A DNA stretch of 64,000 nucleotides from Rouxiella sp. WC2420. Its GTDB lineage: Bacteria; Pseudomonadota; Gammaproteobacteria; Enterobacterales; Enterobacteriaceae. The notes beneath the pieces were generated by a model. That model saw only the letters and a list, made by a program, of their open reading frames with translations, made no database searches and was not told the DNA's origin. The stretch covers positions 3,100,001-3,164,000 of the forward strand of contig NZ_CP165628.1 in NCBI RefSeq assembly GCF_041200025.1, read 5' to 3'. Positions within the stretch are counted from its first letter, which is position 1; each line of letters begins with the position of its first letter. Of the stretch, positions 46,332 through 55,060 are shown piece by piece. The position numbers and the translations under genes were made by a program.

Positions 46332-46790
46332 TCAGCTGGTAACGTCAATCCAGGTCGCATTAGTGATGCTGGCCAACCTGGCCGGGGCAATCCGCACGCC
46401 GGAATTTACACTTCCTGCAGCGGGAAGCACTTCTTCATAGCTGTTAAGACTTTGATCGCAGTAAATTTTTATTGCATCCGCGGCGGCAAAGGGGCAAACC
46501 CCGCCCGGCGGATAACCCGTTAAAGCCTCTACATCCTCAGAAGGCAACATCCGCGCTTTTACGCCAAAAAGCTGCTTGTACTTTTTGTTGTCGATGCGCG
46601 CCGTACCGGCCATCACCAGCAGCACTACCTCATCGTTAACGCGAAATGACAGCGTTTTTGCTATCTGGCCGCTTTCAACCTCAAAAGCTTCTGCTGCCTG
46701 CGCCACTGTAGCCGTAGTTTTTTCCAAAACCTGAACTTTAGCCTCAGGAGCATGTTTCGCAAGGAACTGCTGCACACGTTCAACACTCAT
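46332..46790 (-). CDS. YbaK/EbsC-family aminoacyl-tRNA deacylase
   Basis: The 152-residue protein has the YbaK fold: AFEVESGQIAKTLSFRVNDEVVLLVMAGTARIDNKK and the loop TGYPPGGVCPFA with the conserved GGVCP-type block. Family members hydrolyse mischarged tRNA such as Cys-tRNA(Pro) or Ala-tRNA(Pro); this shorter form is the freestanding ProX/YbaK-like type. It is a single gene converging on the DUF4385 gene. Confidence 0.87.
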   Translation of the reverse strand: MSVERVQQFLAKHAPEAKVQVLEKTTATVAQAAEAFEVESGQIAKTLSFRVNDEVVLLVMAGTARIDNKKYKQLFGVKARMLPSEDVEALTGYPPGGVCPFAAADAIKIYCDQSLNSYEEVLPAAGSVNSGVRIAPARLASITNATWIDVTS

Positions 46791-47125
46791 GATCGCTCCT
46801 TATTCTGTATATTAATCAACGATAGTAATGCCAATATTCAAGGCAGCAGCATACTTCGCGGAGTGAGATGGCAGGTAAACAAAAAGTGGGATTCATTGCC
46901 CTCTGTATTCATCTACGTTCTGCTTTTAATAGCTGATATATCTTGCTATACCTTCGCGTAAAGGAGAGCTGGGAAATATAACCGGCGGCACGAGCAACAT
47001 ACCGATCAAAATGTTTAGCACATTAAAAAATACATTTATTAACGATGATCGAATAAATCTACGATTATTCTTATTTGACGAGCCTACATAATACAGGCTC
47101 GTCAGATCGACTTTATACCTTCGAA
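46791..47125. other. Intergenic region with a hairpin near the aldehyde dehydrogenase end
   Basis: About 335 bases without a supported gene. GACGAGCCT (47077-47085) and AGGCTCGTC (47095-47103) form a 9-bp stem that could end the minus-strand aldehyde dehydrogenase transcript, though no U run follows. Confidence 0.5.
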
Positions 47126-48553
47126 TTAATTAGCCAAAAATTGTTCAAGCTGCTCAAGCTTTTCACCATAAGGCGCACGCAGTGTCAGGCTCGATTCCCC
47201 AGCCAGACTTTGCTCAACCACCGCTTTGGCATGGCTAAAACGCAAGAAACCGTGAATACCGTGGTATGCGCCCATGCCAGATGGGCCAACGCCGCCAAAC
47301 GGCAGATTCTCAATTGAGGCGTGAGTCATAATATCGTTAATGACCAGACCGCCCGAGGTCGTCATCTCGGCCATTTTACGCTGATTCGCCAGGTTATCCC
47401 CGAAATAATACGCTGCCAGCGGACGCGGATGGCCATTAATATAAGCCACGGCCTCTGACTCATGCTGATAGCTTTTCAATGGTAATACTGGACCAAACAC
47501 CTCTTCCTGCATTACCCGCATATCATCGGTTGCATTGAGGACCAGGACAGTCGCCATTTTACGGGTCGCGGCGTCATAAGCAGCTTCGCCTTGCGGTGCC
47601 AGCGATATCACCGTTGCGCCCTTGCTTTCAGCGTCTTCGAGCAGCGCAATCTGGCGCTGGAAGTGTGCATCACAGACCAGCGAGGTGTAATCCGCATTGC
47701 CCAACAGAGTGGGGAACGCCTGCTGCATAAATTCACGAGCATGGCCAACAAACTCATCCTGCGCACCTTCAGGCAGCAGAACATAGTCTGGAGACATGCA
47801 AATCTGACCGGCGTTAAAAGTTTTAACAGTTAGCGTGCGCTCCACTGCGGTACGCAGGTTAGCATCAGGTGCCACCAGCACGGGGGATTTACCGCCTAAT
47901 TCCAACGTTACCGGTACTAGATTTTCAGCCGCGGCACGCATTACATGGCGACCCACTGCCGTGCTGCCAGTGAAAATAAGGTGATCAAATTTTTGTGCGC
48001 TGAAGGCCGCGCCCATGTCAGCCTCGCCTAATACCGTAGTCAGCTCTAACGGGTCAAAGTACTGGCTTACCAGTTTGGCAAGCAGTGCCGAGGTGCGCGG
48101 CGTTAATTCAGAAGGTTTGAACATCGCGCGGTTACCGGCGGCAAATACCCCGGCTAAAGGCGAGAATGCCAGATTCAGCGGGAAGTTCCACGGCACGATA
48201 ATGCCGACCAAACCTAACGGTTGAAACTCGAGTCTCGCCTGCATACCTGGCATCGGCTCACTGTTTTCCTGGCTCTGCATCCACTGCGCCACGTTTTCTC
48301 GGGCGTATTGCAGTGACTTGATGGACATGCCGATATCCGCAGCCAAAGATTGGTAACGACTGCGGTTGCCGTAGTCGGCACAAATTGCATTGGCCAGATC
48401 CTGATGATTTTCCTTAAGTAATTGCTCGGCACGTTGCAGGCGATCGATTCGTAATTCAAGGCTCGCAGGGCCTTGTTCGATATGGGCCAGTTTCATGGCA
48501 GCAACCCTGTCTGGAAGTTGGCTGATGCTGATGCTTTGGTATTGATTATGCAT
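47126..48553 (-). CDS. Coniferyl-aldehyde-dehydrogenase-type NAD(P) aldehyde dehydrogenase
   Basis: The 475-residue enzyme has the usual aldehyde dehydrogenase motifs: IVPWNFPLNLAFSPLAGVFAAGNRAMFKPSE, FTGSTAVGRHVM, catalytic Glu in VTLELGGKSPVLV and catalytic Cys in FNAGQICMSPDYVLLPE. The C-terminal MTHASIENLPFGGVGPSGMGAYHG is characteristic of the CalB/AlkH-like group acting on aromatic or long-chain aldehydes. A divergent TetR-type gene with matching operators in front of both genes suggests induction by a toxic aldehyde. Confidence 0.87.
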   Translation of the reverse strand: MHNQYQSISISQLPDRVAAMKLAHIEQGPASLELRIDRLQRAEQLLKENHQDLANAICADYGNRSRYQSLAADIGMSIKSLQYARENVAQWMQSQENSEPMPGMQARLEFQPLGLVGIIVPWNFPLNLAFSPLAGVFAAGNRAMFKPSELTPRTSALLAKLVSQYFDPLELTTVLGEADMGAAFSAQKFDHLIFTGSTAVGRHVMRAAAENLVPVTLELGGKSPVLVAPDANLRTAVERTLTVKTFNAGQICMSPDYVLLPEGAQDEFVGHAREFMQQAFPTLLGNADYTSLVCDAHFQRQIALLEDAESKGATVISLAPQGEAAYDAATRKMATVLVLNATDDMRVMQEEVFGPVLPLKSYQHESEAVAYINGHPRPLAAYYFGDNLANQRKMAEMTTSGGLVINDIMTHASIENLPFGGVGPSGMGAYHGIHGFLRFSHAKAVVEQSLAGESSLTLRAPYGEKLEQLEQFLAN

Positions 48554-48704
48554 AATATTCTCTTTTATATCCGCAGTCGAAGATAGCGGCTTTACAGGAT
48601 CACTTTAAAAACGAGTAGATATCTTGAACGAGGTTGGTCATTGGTTTTTAAGACTGATTTATCTCAGTCAAATCTAAGACATGAAATCGATATCAAAACC
48701 AATA

Positions 48705-48721
48705 ACAGACCAGTCGTCTAG
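48705..48721. promoter_or_regulatory. TetR operator 1 (aldehyde dehydrogenase side)
   Basis: ACAGACCAGTCGTCTAG is the reverse complement of operator 2 except near its first bases. It is centred on AGAC-CAGTC-GTCT, between the two divergent genes. Confidence 0.65.
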
Positions 48722-48821
48722 AAACCAGTTAAAGTCTCTGCTTATCGATTTATGAAGTCAATGGTTTTCTAAACAATCATGTTGACTCTTGGAAAAGGCT
48801 TCGGGAAACAACGGACGAAAA

Positions 48822-48838
48822 CTAGACGACTGGTCTAG
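48822..48838. promoter_or_regulatory. TetR operator 2 (regulator side)
   Basis: CTAGACGACTGGTCTAG is a palindrome with arms CTAGAC/GTCTAG. It overlaps the possible GTG start of the regulator, so the gene is probably autoregulated and its true start may be the ATG at 48859. The pattern resembles the NemR-type TAGAC...GTCTA boxes. Confidence 0.7.
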
Positions 48839-49464
48839 TGAGTGATATTATTCCCGGCATGAAACATGCCTATGATGATACTCGACAACATATCCTTGAT
48901 ACCGGCTATCGAATGATGGCGGTCAAGGGCTTTACTAGCGTAGGGCTTAACGAACTGCTGCAAACGGCTGGCGTGCCCAAGGGTTCGTTTTATCACTATT
49001 TTAAGTCCAAGGAACAATACGGCCAGGCTTTGCTGGAGGATTATTTCCGCACCTATCTTGCCGCGATGGACAGCCGCTTTTCGGCCCCCGGAGTCAACGG
49101 CCGCGATCGCCTGATGGGCTACTGGCAGCACTGGCAAGACCGCTATTCCTATGACTGCTCGTCTCTAAATTGTGACGCGCTTGAGTGCCTGGTGGTTAAG
49201 CTCAGCGCCGAAGTTGCCGACCTCTCAGAATCAATGCGCCTCACCCTGCGCGATGGTACTAATAGAGTTATTGACCTGTTGAGTGCCTGTGTTGAGCAAG
49301 GCCAGCAAGACGGTTCCTTGCCAGCCAATGATGCCCGTCAAACAGCGTCCGCACTTTACCAACTGTGGCTCGGCGGCAGCCTGCTCAACAAATTGCATCG
49401 TGATGGCAAACCTCTTGCGCAAACGATGACAGCCACCAAAGCAATTCTGGGCATCCAGGCTTAA
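48838..49464 (+). CDS. TetR/AcrR-family regulator of the aldehyde dehydrogenase
   Basis: The protein of about 201-208 residues has an N-terminal TetR helix-turn-helix (HILDTGYRMMAVKGFTSVGLNELLQTAGVPKGSFYHYFKSKEQYG). The ligand domain contains Cys in YDCSSLNCDALECL, a pattern like the redox- or electrophile-sensing NemR group. It starts at GTG 48838 or, more likely, ATG 48859, because an operator covers the GTG; neither has a strong ribosome site. It should repress the divergent aldehyde dehydrogenase and itself, and be released by reactive aldehydes; the latter is inference. Confidence 0.85.
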   Translation: MSDIIPGMKHAYDDTRQHILDTGYRMMAVKGFTSVGLNELLQTAGVPKGSFYHYFKSKEQYGQALLEDYFRTYLAAMDSRFSAPGVNGRDRLMGYWQHWQDRYSYDCSSLNCDALECLVVKLSAEVADLSESMRLTLRDGTNRVIDLLSACVEQGQQDGSLPANDARQTASALYQLWLGGSLLNKLHRDGKPLAQTMTATKAILGIQA

Positions 49465-49628
49465 GCAAGCCTGGTCCTTTTACACCCAATCACCGACGCC
49501 GATCACAGTATCACCACTGTTCATCGCCTATTTTTTGCCGCCTTCCCGTTTATCCCCTATACCTCATATTAAAAACCCCTTCATTTTTTTAAAATTATTT
49601 TTATTGCCCTTAATCGGAGCCTTTACTG

Positions 49629-51404
49629 ATGGAACACGATAACGCGTTACCGCCGTTCAGCTCTCCACGTTCTGTTAAAATTAGCAAAATGCAGCATCTC
49701 GATGCTACGCCGGTGGTGATTGTCGGCGGTGGCATTAATGGTATCAGCACCTTCCGTGAGCTGGCTTTACAGGGCATTCCTGTGATTATGGTCGAGCAAG
49801 GCGACTGGTGTCAGGCCGCGAGCGGCGCGCTTTCACGGATGATCCACGGCGGATTGCGCTATCTGGAAACCGGTGAGTTTTCGCTGGTCAAAGAGTCGGT
49901 GCAGGAACGTGATCGATTATTGAAAAATGCCCCCCATTACGTCGCCCCGTTGCGCACCACAGTTCCTATCGATAGTTGGAGCGGCGGCCTGCTCAATGCC
50001 GGTAAACGCTTTTTGCGCCTAAGCGAACAGCCGTCCCGGCGCGGTGCAATCATTATCAAGACCGGGCTGTCGATGTATGACTTATACACTCGTCAATATG
50101 GTTCCATGCCCCGCCACAGGCTAAACAATCAGCGAGAAACACAGCAGCGCTGGCCAAATTTTGCCGATTGGGCAACCTGTAGTGCGACCTACTATGACGC
50201 CTGGATAAGCGCGCCGGAAAGACTCGGAGTCGAGCTGATACTGGACGCCGAACTCGCTAACCCTCAGGCGCTGGCACTTAATTATATCAAGCTGATTGCC
50301 AGCGATGGCGAAAGTCTGACACTCGAAGACACGCTCGGCGGCGAGCGGTTTACCCTTCGCCCGCACGTCGTCGTTAACGCTACCGGCGCGTGGATCGACA
50401 GACTTAACAGCACGCTGTTGCAAAACCCGTCGAGTAAAAAACTGATCGGCGGAACCAAAGGCTCACACCTGATTGTTCGGCATCCGCAGCTGTTCAAAGC
50501 GCTGAACGGCGAGATGGTCTATTACGAAAACCAGGAAGGCCGGGTGTGCATTATGTTCCCGTGGTATGACAACGTGCTGGTCGGCTCCACCGATATCCGT
50601 ATCGACAATCCTGATGACGTGGTGTGCGAAGCCGACGAGCAGCGCTATATCCTGCAATCGCTGAAATTCATTTTCCCCGATTTCGAGGTCAGCGATCGCG
50701 ATGTGCTTTACACCTTTAGCGGCGTTCGCCCTCTGCCCGCCAGTGACAGCAAAATCAGCGGTAAGATTTCACGCAATCATTCACTGGTGTTGCTGCCCCC
50801 CGAAGCCGGACGCGACTTTACGACCCTGTGTCTGGTTGGCGGAAAATGGACTACATTCCGCAAATTTGGTGAACAGGCGGCAGACAAAGTGATGAACCTG
50901 ATTGGCGAAAAGCGCAAAATCAGCACCACGGAAATGGCGATTGGCGGCGGCAAGGATTACCCGTCACCAGAGAGAAAAGCGGCCTGGATCCAACTGATTT
51001 GCAACGAGTTCGGGCTAACAACCGAGCGCGTCGGCCAGCTACTTTCTCGCTATGGGACCCGCGCAGCGGATATTGCTGCCTCTATCAGCCGCGATCCTGA
51101 CTGCCCTCTTGAGCATTACCCCGATTACAGCCGCAATGAATTGCGCTATCTGATCCACCGCGAACAGGTGCAGACGCTGGAAGACCTGCTGGTTCGCCGC
51201 ACGCCGATGGCGATTAGCGGCAAACTCACTCTGGCTCGGGTCGAGGAAATAGCCACCCTGCTCGGCAGTGAGCTAGGCTGGAACGTCGACGATACCGCCC
51301 AACATCTGGCCACTACACTTTCACGCCTCGCCAGCCTGCACGGGCTGACCGGGCTTTATCCGCTGCCTGTTTCAGAGGGAGTCAGTCATGTCAGCAACGA
51401 ATAA
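49629..51404 (+). CDS. GlpD/EryB-like FAD-dependent polyol-phosphate dehydrogenase
   Basis: The 591-residue flavoprotein belongs to the glycerol-3-phosphate dehydrogenase/oxidase family. The FAD motif is VIVGGGINGIS (Gly 33-35, 38), with the signatures SGALSRMIHGGLRYLETGEFSLV and WYDNVLVGSTDIR and a C-terminal helical domain. It is longer than typical GlpD (about 500). The gene overlaps an aldolase gene and is followed by an FGGY kinase, so the substrate is probably a kinase-made polyol phosphate. Erythritol-phosphate dehydrogenase EryB is a known relative with such a role. Plain glycerol-3-phosphate is an alternative. Confidence 0.83.
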   Translation: MEHDNALPPFSSPRSVKISKMQHLDATPVVIVGGGINGISTFRELALQGIPVIMVEQGDWCQAASGALSRMIHGGLRYLETGEFSLVKESVQERDRLLKNAPHYVAPLRTTVPIDSWSGGLLNAGKRFLRLSEQPSRRGAIIIKTGLSMYDLYTRQYGSMPRHRLNNQRETQQRWPNFADWATCSATYYDAWISAPERLGVELILDAELANPQALALNYIKLIASDGESLTLEDTLGGERFTLRPHVVVNATGAWIDRLNSTLLQNPSSKKLIGGTKGSHLIVRHPQLFKALNGEMVYYENQEGRVCIMFPWYDNVLVGSTDIRIDNPDDVVCEADEQRYILQSLKFIFPDFEVSDRDVLYTFSGVRPLPASDSKISGKISRNHSLVLLPPEAGRDFTTLCLVGGKWTTFRKFGEQAADKVMNLIGEKRKISTTEMAIGGGKDYPSPERKAAWIQLICNEFGLTTERVGQLLSRYGTRAADIAASISRDPDCPLEHYPDYSRNELRYLIHREQVQTLEDLLVRRTPMAISGKLTLARVEEIATLLGSELGWNVDDTAQHLATTLSRLASLHGLTGLYPLPVSEGVSHVSNE

Positions 51405-52227
51405 AGTCAGACTTAACAGATTGTTTAACAATGGAAAATGCCTTGATGTTGCCATCGATCACGGCATCGCCAACGAGCCGGATTTCCTGATTGGTCTAGA
51501 GGATATCAGCAGCGTGATGACCAGCCTGATTGCCGCCCAGCCAGACGCGATTCAGGTCAACTATGGTCAGGCGGATTTATTGCAGCAGCAGGCACAAAAG
51601 AAACCGGCGCTGGTGCTGCGTACCGACGTTGGCAATGCTTATAACGCCGCGCGCCATCGCGAGATGTGGGCAGTGTTGCACAACCCCGAAGAGCCTATCC
51701 TCGCAGCACTGCAGATGGATGCCGCCGCCGTGGTAGTCAATCTGTATATGATCCCCGACGAACCAGGCATTTTCCGCCAGTGTGTAGAGAACATTGGCCG
51801 GCTGCGCCACGCCTGCGAAAAATATTCCATGCCGCTGATGATTGAACCGCTGGTGATGGCACCGGCCGGTCAAGGCGCAGCTTACGGTTCTTTGGGTGAT
51901 GTCAGCAAGATAGTGCCGCTGGTGCGTCTGGCCCGCGAGCTGGGCGCCGATATCATCAAGGCCGATCCTACTGACAACGTTGAAGATTTTCACCGCGTAG
52001 TCGAAGCCGCACGCTGCCCTACTCTTGTGCGCGGCGGTGGCAAGGGCGAGCTTTCCGCGGTGCTGAATAAAACCGCCGCGCTAATGGCGCAAGGTGCCTC
52101 GGGCATGGTGTATGGCCGCAATGTTTACCAGCACAGCAATCCGTCGCAGGTGGTGAAAGCGCTGATGGCAATCATCCATCATGGGGCAAGCGGCGCTGAT
52201 GCACTGGAGATTTATCAACGTTATTAA
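51388..52227 (+). CDS. DhnA/FbaB-type class I aldolase
   Basis: The 279-residue TIM-barrel enzyme resembles class I fructose-bisphosphate aldolases of the DhnA group and LsrF. It has CLDVAIDHGI, LRTDVGNAY, AAAVVVNLYM, MIEPLVM, ADIIKADPTDN (candidate Schiff-base Lys) and LVRGGGKGE (phosphate-binding loop). It should split a ketose phosphate, or a related thiolase-like reaction as in LsrF. It overlaps the dehydrogenase gene by 17 bases, and GAGGGAG precedes its ATG. The neighbouring kinase and dehydrogenase suggest its substrate is the ketose phosphate that they produce. Confidence 0.82.
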   Translation: MSATNKVRLNRLFNNGKCLDVAIDHGIANEPDFLIGLEDISSVMTSLIAAQPDAIQVNYGQADLLQQQAQKKPALVLRTDVGNAYNAARHREMWAVLHNPEEPILAALQMDAAAVVVNLYMIPDEPGIFRQCVENIGRLRHACEKYSMPLMIEPLVMAPAGQGAAYGSLGDVSKIVPLVRLARELGADIIKADPTDNVEDFHRVVEAARCPTLVRGGGKGELSAVLNKTAALMAQGASGMVYGRNVYQHSNPSQVVKALMAIIHHGASGADALEIYQRY

Positions 52228-52289
52228 TCTTCATTTGTCATACCTGGCGCTTAGGCAGTGCGCCGCAAACTATGATTGCGGGGGGAGTA

Positions 52290-53792
52290 ATGAGTCAATG
52301 TCTGCTTGGGATCGACGCGGGTAATACCATGATCAAAGCGGTGCTGTTTGATTTGCAGGGCAGCGTGCTGTCAGTCGCCGAATGTGCCGGAGAAACTTTG
52401 CGTCCGCAGGAAGGGTTTGCCGAGCGTCCGATTGAGGACATTTATCACGGCGTGACTCAGGCGGTAAGGGATTGCCTGGCGCAGGTTTCGCAGCAGAGTC
52501 TGCAGGTGATCGCAGTGGGTGCCGCAGGTCACGGCAACGGGCTGTATGCATTGAACAAACAGCGCCAGCCGCTGCTGGGCATCCAGTCGATTGACCATCG
52601 CGCCGCCAGTCTGGTGCACCAGCTGGAACTCAGCGGCAAAGACAGCGCCATCTATCAGCGTTCATTGCAGAAACCTTGGCCAGCCGCCACGCCGGTCCTG
52701 ATCAGCTGGCTCAAACACCAGCAGCCGGAGGTGTATCGTCATATCGGTCATCTGCTGTTGGCAAAAGACGTCATTGCCTTTTTCCTCTCTGGCGAAATTT
52801 CCGCTGACTTCTCCGACGCCGCAGGAGCCGGGCTGCTCTACTACCAATCCCGCAGTTATGATCGATCACTGATGGCGCTGTACGATATTGAAGACGCTCT
52901 GACACTGCTGCCCCCGCTACACGAATCCAGCGACGTGGTGGGCCATATTACAGCGCAGGCCTCGGCGCTCACCGGCTTACCAGAGGGAATACCCGTAGTG
53001 GCCGGAATTTTTGACGTAGTCGCCAGCGCAGTCGGGTCTGGCGTGGTTCACAGCGGAGAAGCCTCGATTGTCGCCGGAACCTGGAGCATCAATCAGGTGG
53101 TGGTCGATAAACCCGAGTATTTGCGCCCGGTATTTATGAATTCAATGATCGAGCGCGATCGCTATATGGCAATAGAGGCCAGCGCCACTTCAGCGGCTAA
53201 CCTCGACTGGTTTCTGCGCGAATTTGACGATGGTCGTGCGGGTCAGGGCGCGGCGCGCAGCAGCGACATTGTTGCCAGCGTAACGCCAAACAATCAGCTA
53301 CCGCTGTATCATCCTTATTTGTATTCGGGACGTAAGGCAGGCCCGGCGAAAGCCGGATTTTACGGCCTCGGCGGCTGGCATACTCGCGCCGATATGCTGT
53401 ATGCGCTATTTGAAGGCGTCACGTTTGCCCACCGCGCCCACATAGACAGGCTCAGAGCGGCGGGAGTCCCCTTTACTCAGGCAACTCTGTCCGGCGGCGC
53501 GGCGCGCAGTTGTGTCTGGCCGCAGATGTTTGCCGACGTGCTTGGTATTCCAATCCGCGTGACAGAATGCAAAGAAACTGGCGCATTGGGTGCAGCTATC
53601 TGTGCCGGAGTTGGCATCGGAGTCTGGCCAAATCTTTCGGCGGGCGTGGCGCAGGCTGTTAACGTCACGGCACAACCTTTTATGCCAAATTCGGAAATGT
53701 TTGCCTTCCATGAGCCGCGCTACCGTTTATTTAAAAGAATTGAAACTGTGATGGCCGAGCTTTGGCTGGCCAGCGAAGAAATCGATGCTTAA
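52290..53792 (+). CDS. FGGY-family carbohydrate kinase
   Basis: The 500-residue kinase has two actin-like halves: CLLGIDAGNTMIKAVLFD at the N-terminus (phosphate loop), GIPVVAGIFDVVASAVGSGVV, and the C-terminal ATLSGGAARSCVWPQMFADVLGIPI and GALGAAICAGVGIG blocks that bind ATP. It resembles xylulose, ribulose and erythritol kinases. The frame opens to an ATG at 52272, but the G-rich ribosome site favours ATG 52290. It should phosphorylate the sugar or polyol that enters the dehydrogenase/aldolase route. A hairpin terminator follows. Confidence 0.85.
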   Translation: MSQCLLGIDAGNTMIKAVLFDLQGSVLSVAECAGETLRPQEGFAERPIEDIYHGVTQAVRDCLAQVSQQSLQVIAVGAAGHGNGLYALNKQRQPLLGIQSIDHRAASLVHQLELSGKDSAIYQRSLQKPWPAATPVLISWLKHQQPEVYRHIGHLLLAKDVIAFFLSGEISADFSDAAGAGLLYYQSRSYDRSLMALYDIEDALTLLPPLHESSDVVGHITAQASALTGLPEGIPVVAGIFDVVASAVGSGVVHSGEASIVAGTWSINQVVVDKPEYLRPVFMNSMIERDRYMAIEASATSAANLDWFLREFDDGRAGQGAARSSDIVASVTPNNQLPLYHPYLYSGRKAGPAKAGFYGLGGWHTRADMLYALFEGVTFAHRAHIDRLRAAGVPFTQATLSGGAARSCVWPQMFADVLGIPIRVTECKETGALGAAICAGVGIGVWPNLSAGVAQAVNVTAQPFMPNSEMFAFHEPRYRLFKRIETVMAELWLASEEIDA

Positions 53793-53810
53793 CTTTCGCC
53801 GCACATCCCC

Positions 53811-53839
53811 GCGCCAGCCAGATCCCGACTGGCGCTTTT
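53811..53839 (+). terminator. Terminator after the FGGY kinase
   Basis: Arms GCGCCAG and CTGGCGC with an 11-base loop, then TTTT. It lies about 20 bases after the kinase stop. Confidence 0.7.
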
Positions 53840-53965
53840 GGTGCATTTTTGCACTGTGCTGATCCCTCTTTTTAATAATCGATCCCGGCTTTTCCGCAAT
53901 CAATTTCTATCTCCTTGATAACCAACAACTGAATATATTTTCACCCATTGGCATAACAGTTGCAT

Positions 53966-53985
53966 TTAATTAGTTAATTAATTAA
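53966..53985. promoter_or_regulatory. Operator A in front of the helical-bundle/DUF3830 pair
   Basis: TTAATTAGTTAATTAATTAA is made of overlapping palindromes. It matches operator B (56088-56107, opposite strand) at 18 of 20 bases and lies 45 bases before the preferred start at 54031. It is a likely binding site of the TetR protein encoded at 56242. Confidence 0.65.
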
Positions 53986-54030
53986 ATGGCACGACTTTAC
54001 GGCGTAGTTTACCCATCAGGAGAAAAGGTT

Positions 54031-54507
54031 ATGACGGTTGATGAAGTGATCGCGCGTTTCGAACAGGAACGCGAAAAAATCTGGTTCGAGCAACCCGCAG
54101 AAATTGCCGATCTCGGCAAAGGCATTGTGCCTCGCGGCACCGGTTCGCGCGGGCAATACCTGAGCACCATTATTTTTGCCGAAGGTGAAGCTCGAACGCT
54201 GGCCGATGAAATGTTGTGGGGGCTTATCCGCGTTGCGGAAGACAGCGCTGAGGCTGATCTGAAGACACTGCAACTGCTGATCAGAGAGATAATTGGCTAC
54301 AAGGCTGATTTCTTTGATTTTGTCAGCCTGCCTGAGGCGGCAAAAATGGTGCATTTGTACGTCGCCACCGCCGAACGCTGTACCAACCTCGATGAACTGG
54401 CTCGCCTGTCTCACGCCGCGCTGTCCTGGGCCAATCGTCTGCACATGTGGGTTGATTTCATTCTTCCCTGGGGCCTTGGCGACGGCTTCCGCCGCGTTAA
54501 AGCCTAA
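54031..54507 (+). CDS. Helical-bundle protein related to the cucumopine synthase C-terminal half
   Basis: The 158-residue all-helical protein appears to belong to the cucumopine-synthase-related helical bundle family: FEQEREKIWFEQPAEIADLGKGIVPRGTGSRGQYLS, then helices through TAERCTNLDELARLSHAALSWANRLHMWVDFILPWGLGDG. The frame extends to an ATG at 53986, but AGGAG eight bases before ATG 54031 decides the start; the longer version would run into the operator. Its partner, a DUF3830 cyclophilin-like protein, follows 31 bases later. Together they match the two domains of the opine enzyme cucumopine synthase, which joins histidine and 2-oxoglutarate. The reaction here is unknown. Family recognition is from memory and moderately sure. 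Confidence 0.6.
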   Translation: MTVDEVIARFEQEREKIWFEQPAEIADLGKGIVPRGTGSRGQYLSTIIFAEGEARTLADEMLWGLIRVAEDSAEADLKTLQLLIREIIGYKADFFDFVSLPEAAKMVHLYVATAERCTNLDELARLSHAALSWANRLHMWVDFILPWGLGDGFRRVKA

Positions 54508-54538
54508 TCATTTATTTTTAGCCTAATCAGGGGGATGC

Positions 54539-54964
54539 ATGAAATTACAAATGTCCGTGGCCGGTGAAGCCGTCTGCGTAATCGAAGTTTGGGAAGATAA
54601 AGTACCCAATCTGGTAAAAGAGCTGCGCGCCAAGCTGCCGATGACCAGTATTTTGCAGCACGGCAAACTGATCGGCGATATGGTGTTTTTCACCATGCCC
54701 ATCGTCGCCCCTTGGGAAAACAAGTTCAAAACCGAAGAGGTCGGCAGAATGCGCCGTGAGAAGTACGGCGTCTGCACCGGTTCAGTCTGTTTCTACAGCC
54801 CGCGCCAGCAGTTTTGCGTGGTCTACGGCGATGACACTGCCGAAGAGCCACTGCCGATTTCCTACATTGGAGAAGTTATCGAAGGCTCACTGCAACTGCG
54901 TGTTACCGGTCTGGAAACCTGGTTCGATCAGGGCCGCACCGTAGAATTAGCCATTATCGAGTAA
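54539..54964 (+). CDS. DUF3830 cyclophilin-like protein, partner of the helical-bundle gene
   Basis: The 141-residue beta-rich protein matches the DUF3830 pattern: CVIEVWEDKVPNLVKELRAKLP, then the HGKLIGDMVFFTMPIV block, ENKFKTEEVGRMRREKYGVCTGSVCFYSPRQQFCVVYGDD and PISYIGEVIEGSLQLRVTGLETW. It is cyclophilin-like and corresponds to the N-terminal half of cucumopine synthase. GGGGG six to ten bases before the ATG supports the start. It would be transcribed with the helical-bundle gene from operator A. A role in making or breaking an imidazole- or amine-type conjugate is speculation. Confidence 0.7.
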   Translation: MKLQMSVAGEAVCVIEVWEDKVPNLVKELRAKLPMTSILQHGKLIGDMVFFTMPIVAPWENKFKTEEVGRMRREKYGVCTGSVCFYSPRQQFCVVYGDDTAEEPLPISYIGEVIEGSLQLRVTGLETWFDQGRTVELAIIE

Positions 54965-55060
54965 CGCGTATTGTTAAACTCATGCGCTTCCTTCGCATTA
55001 AATGTGGGGGAAGCACAAAGGTGGGGAACCGCGACACATATTTCGCCATGCTCCCCCCTT

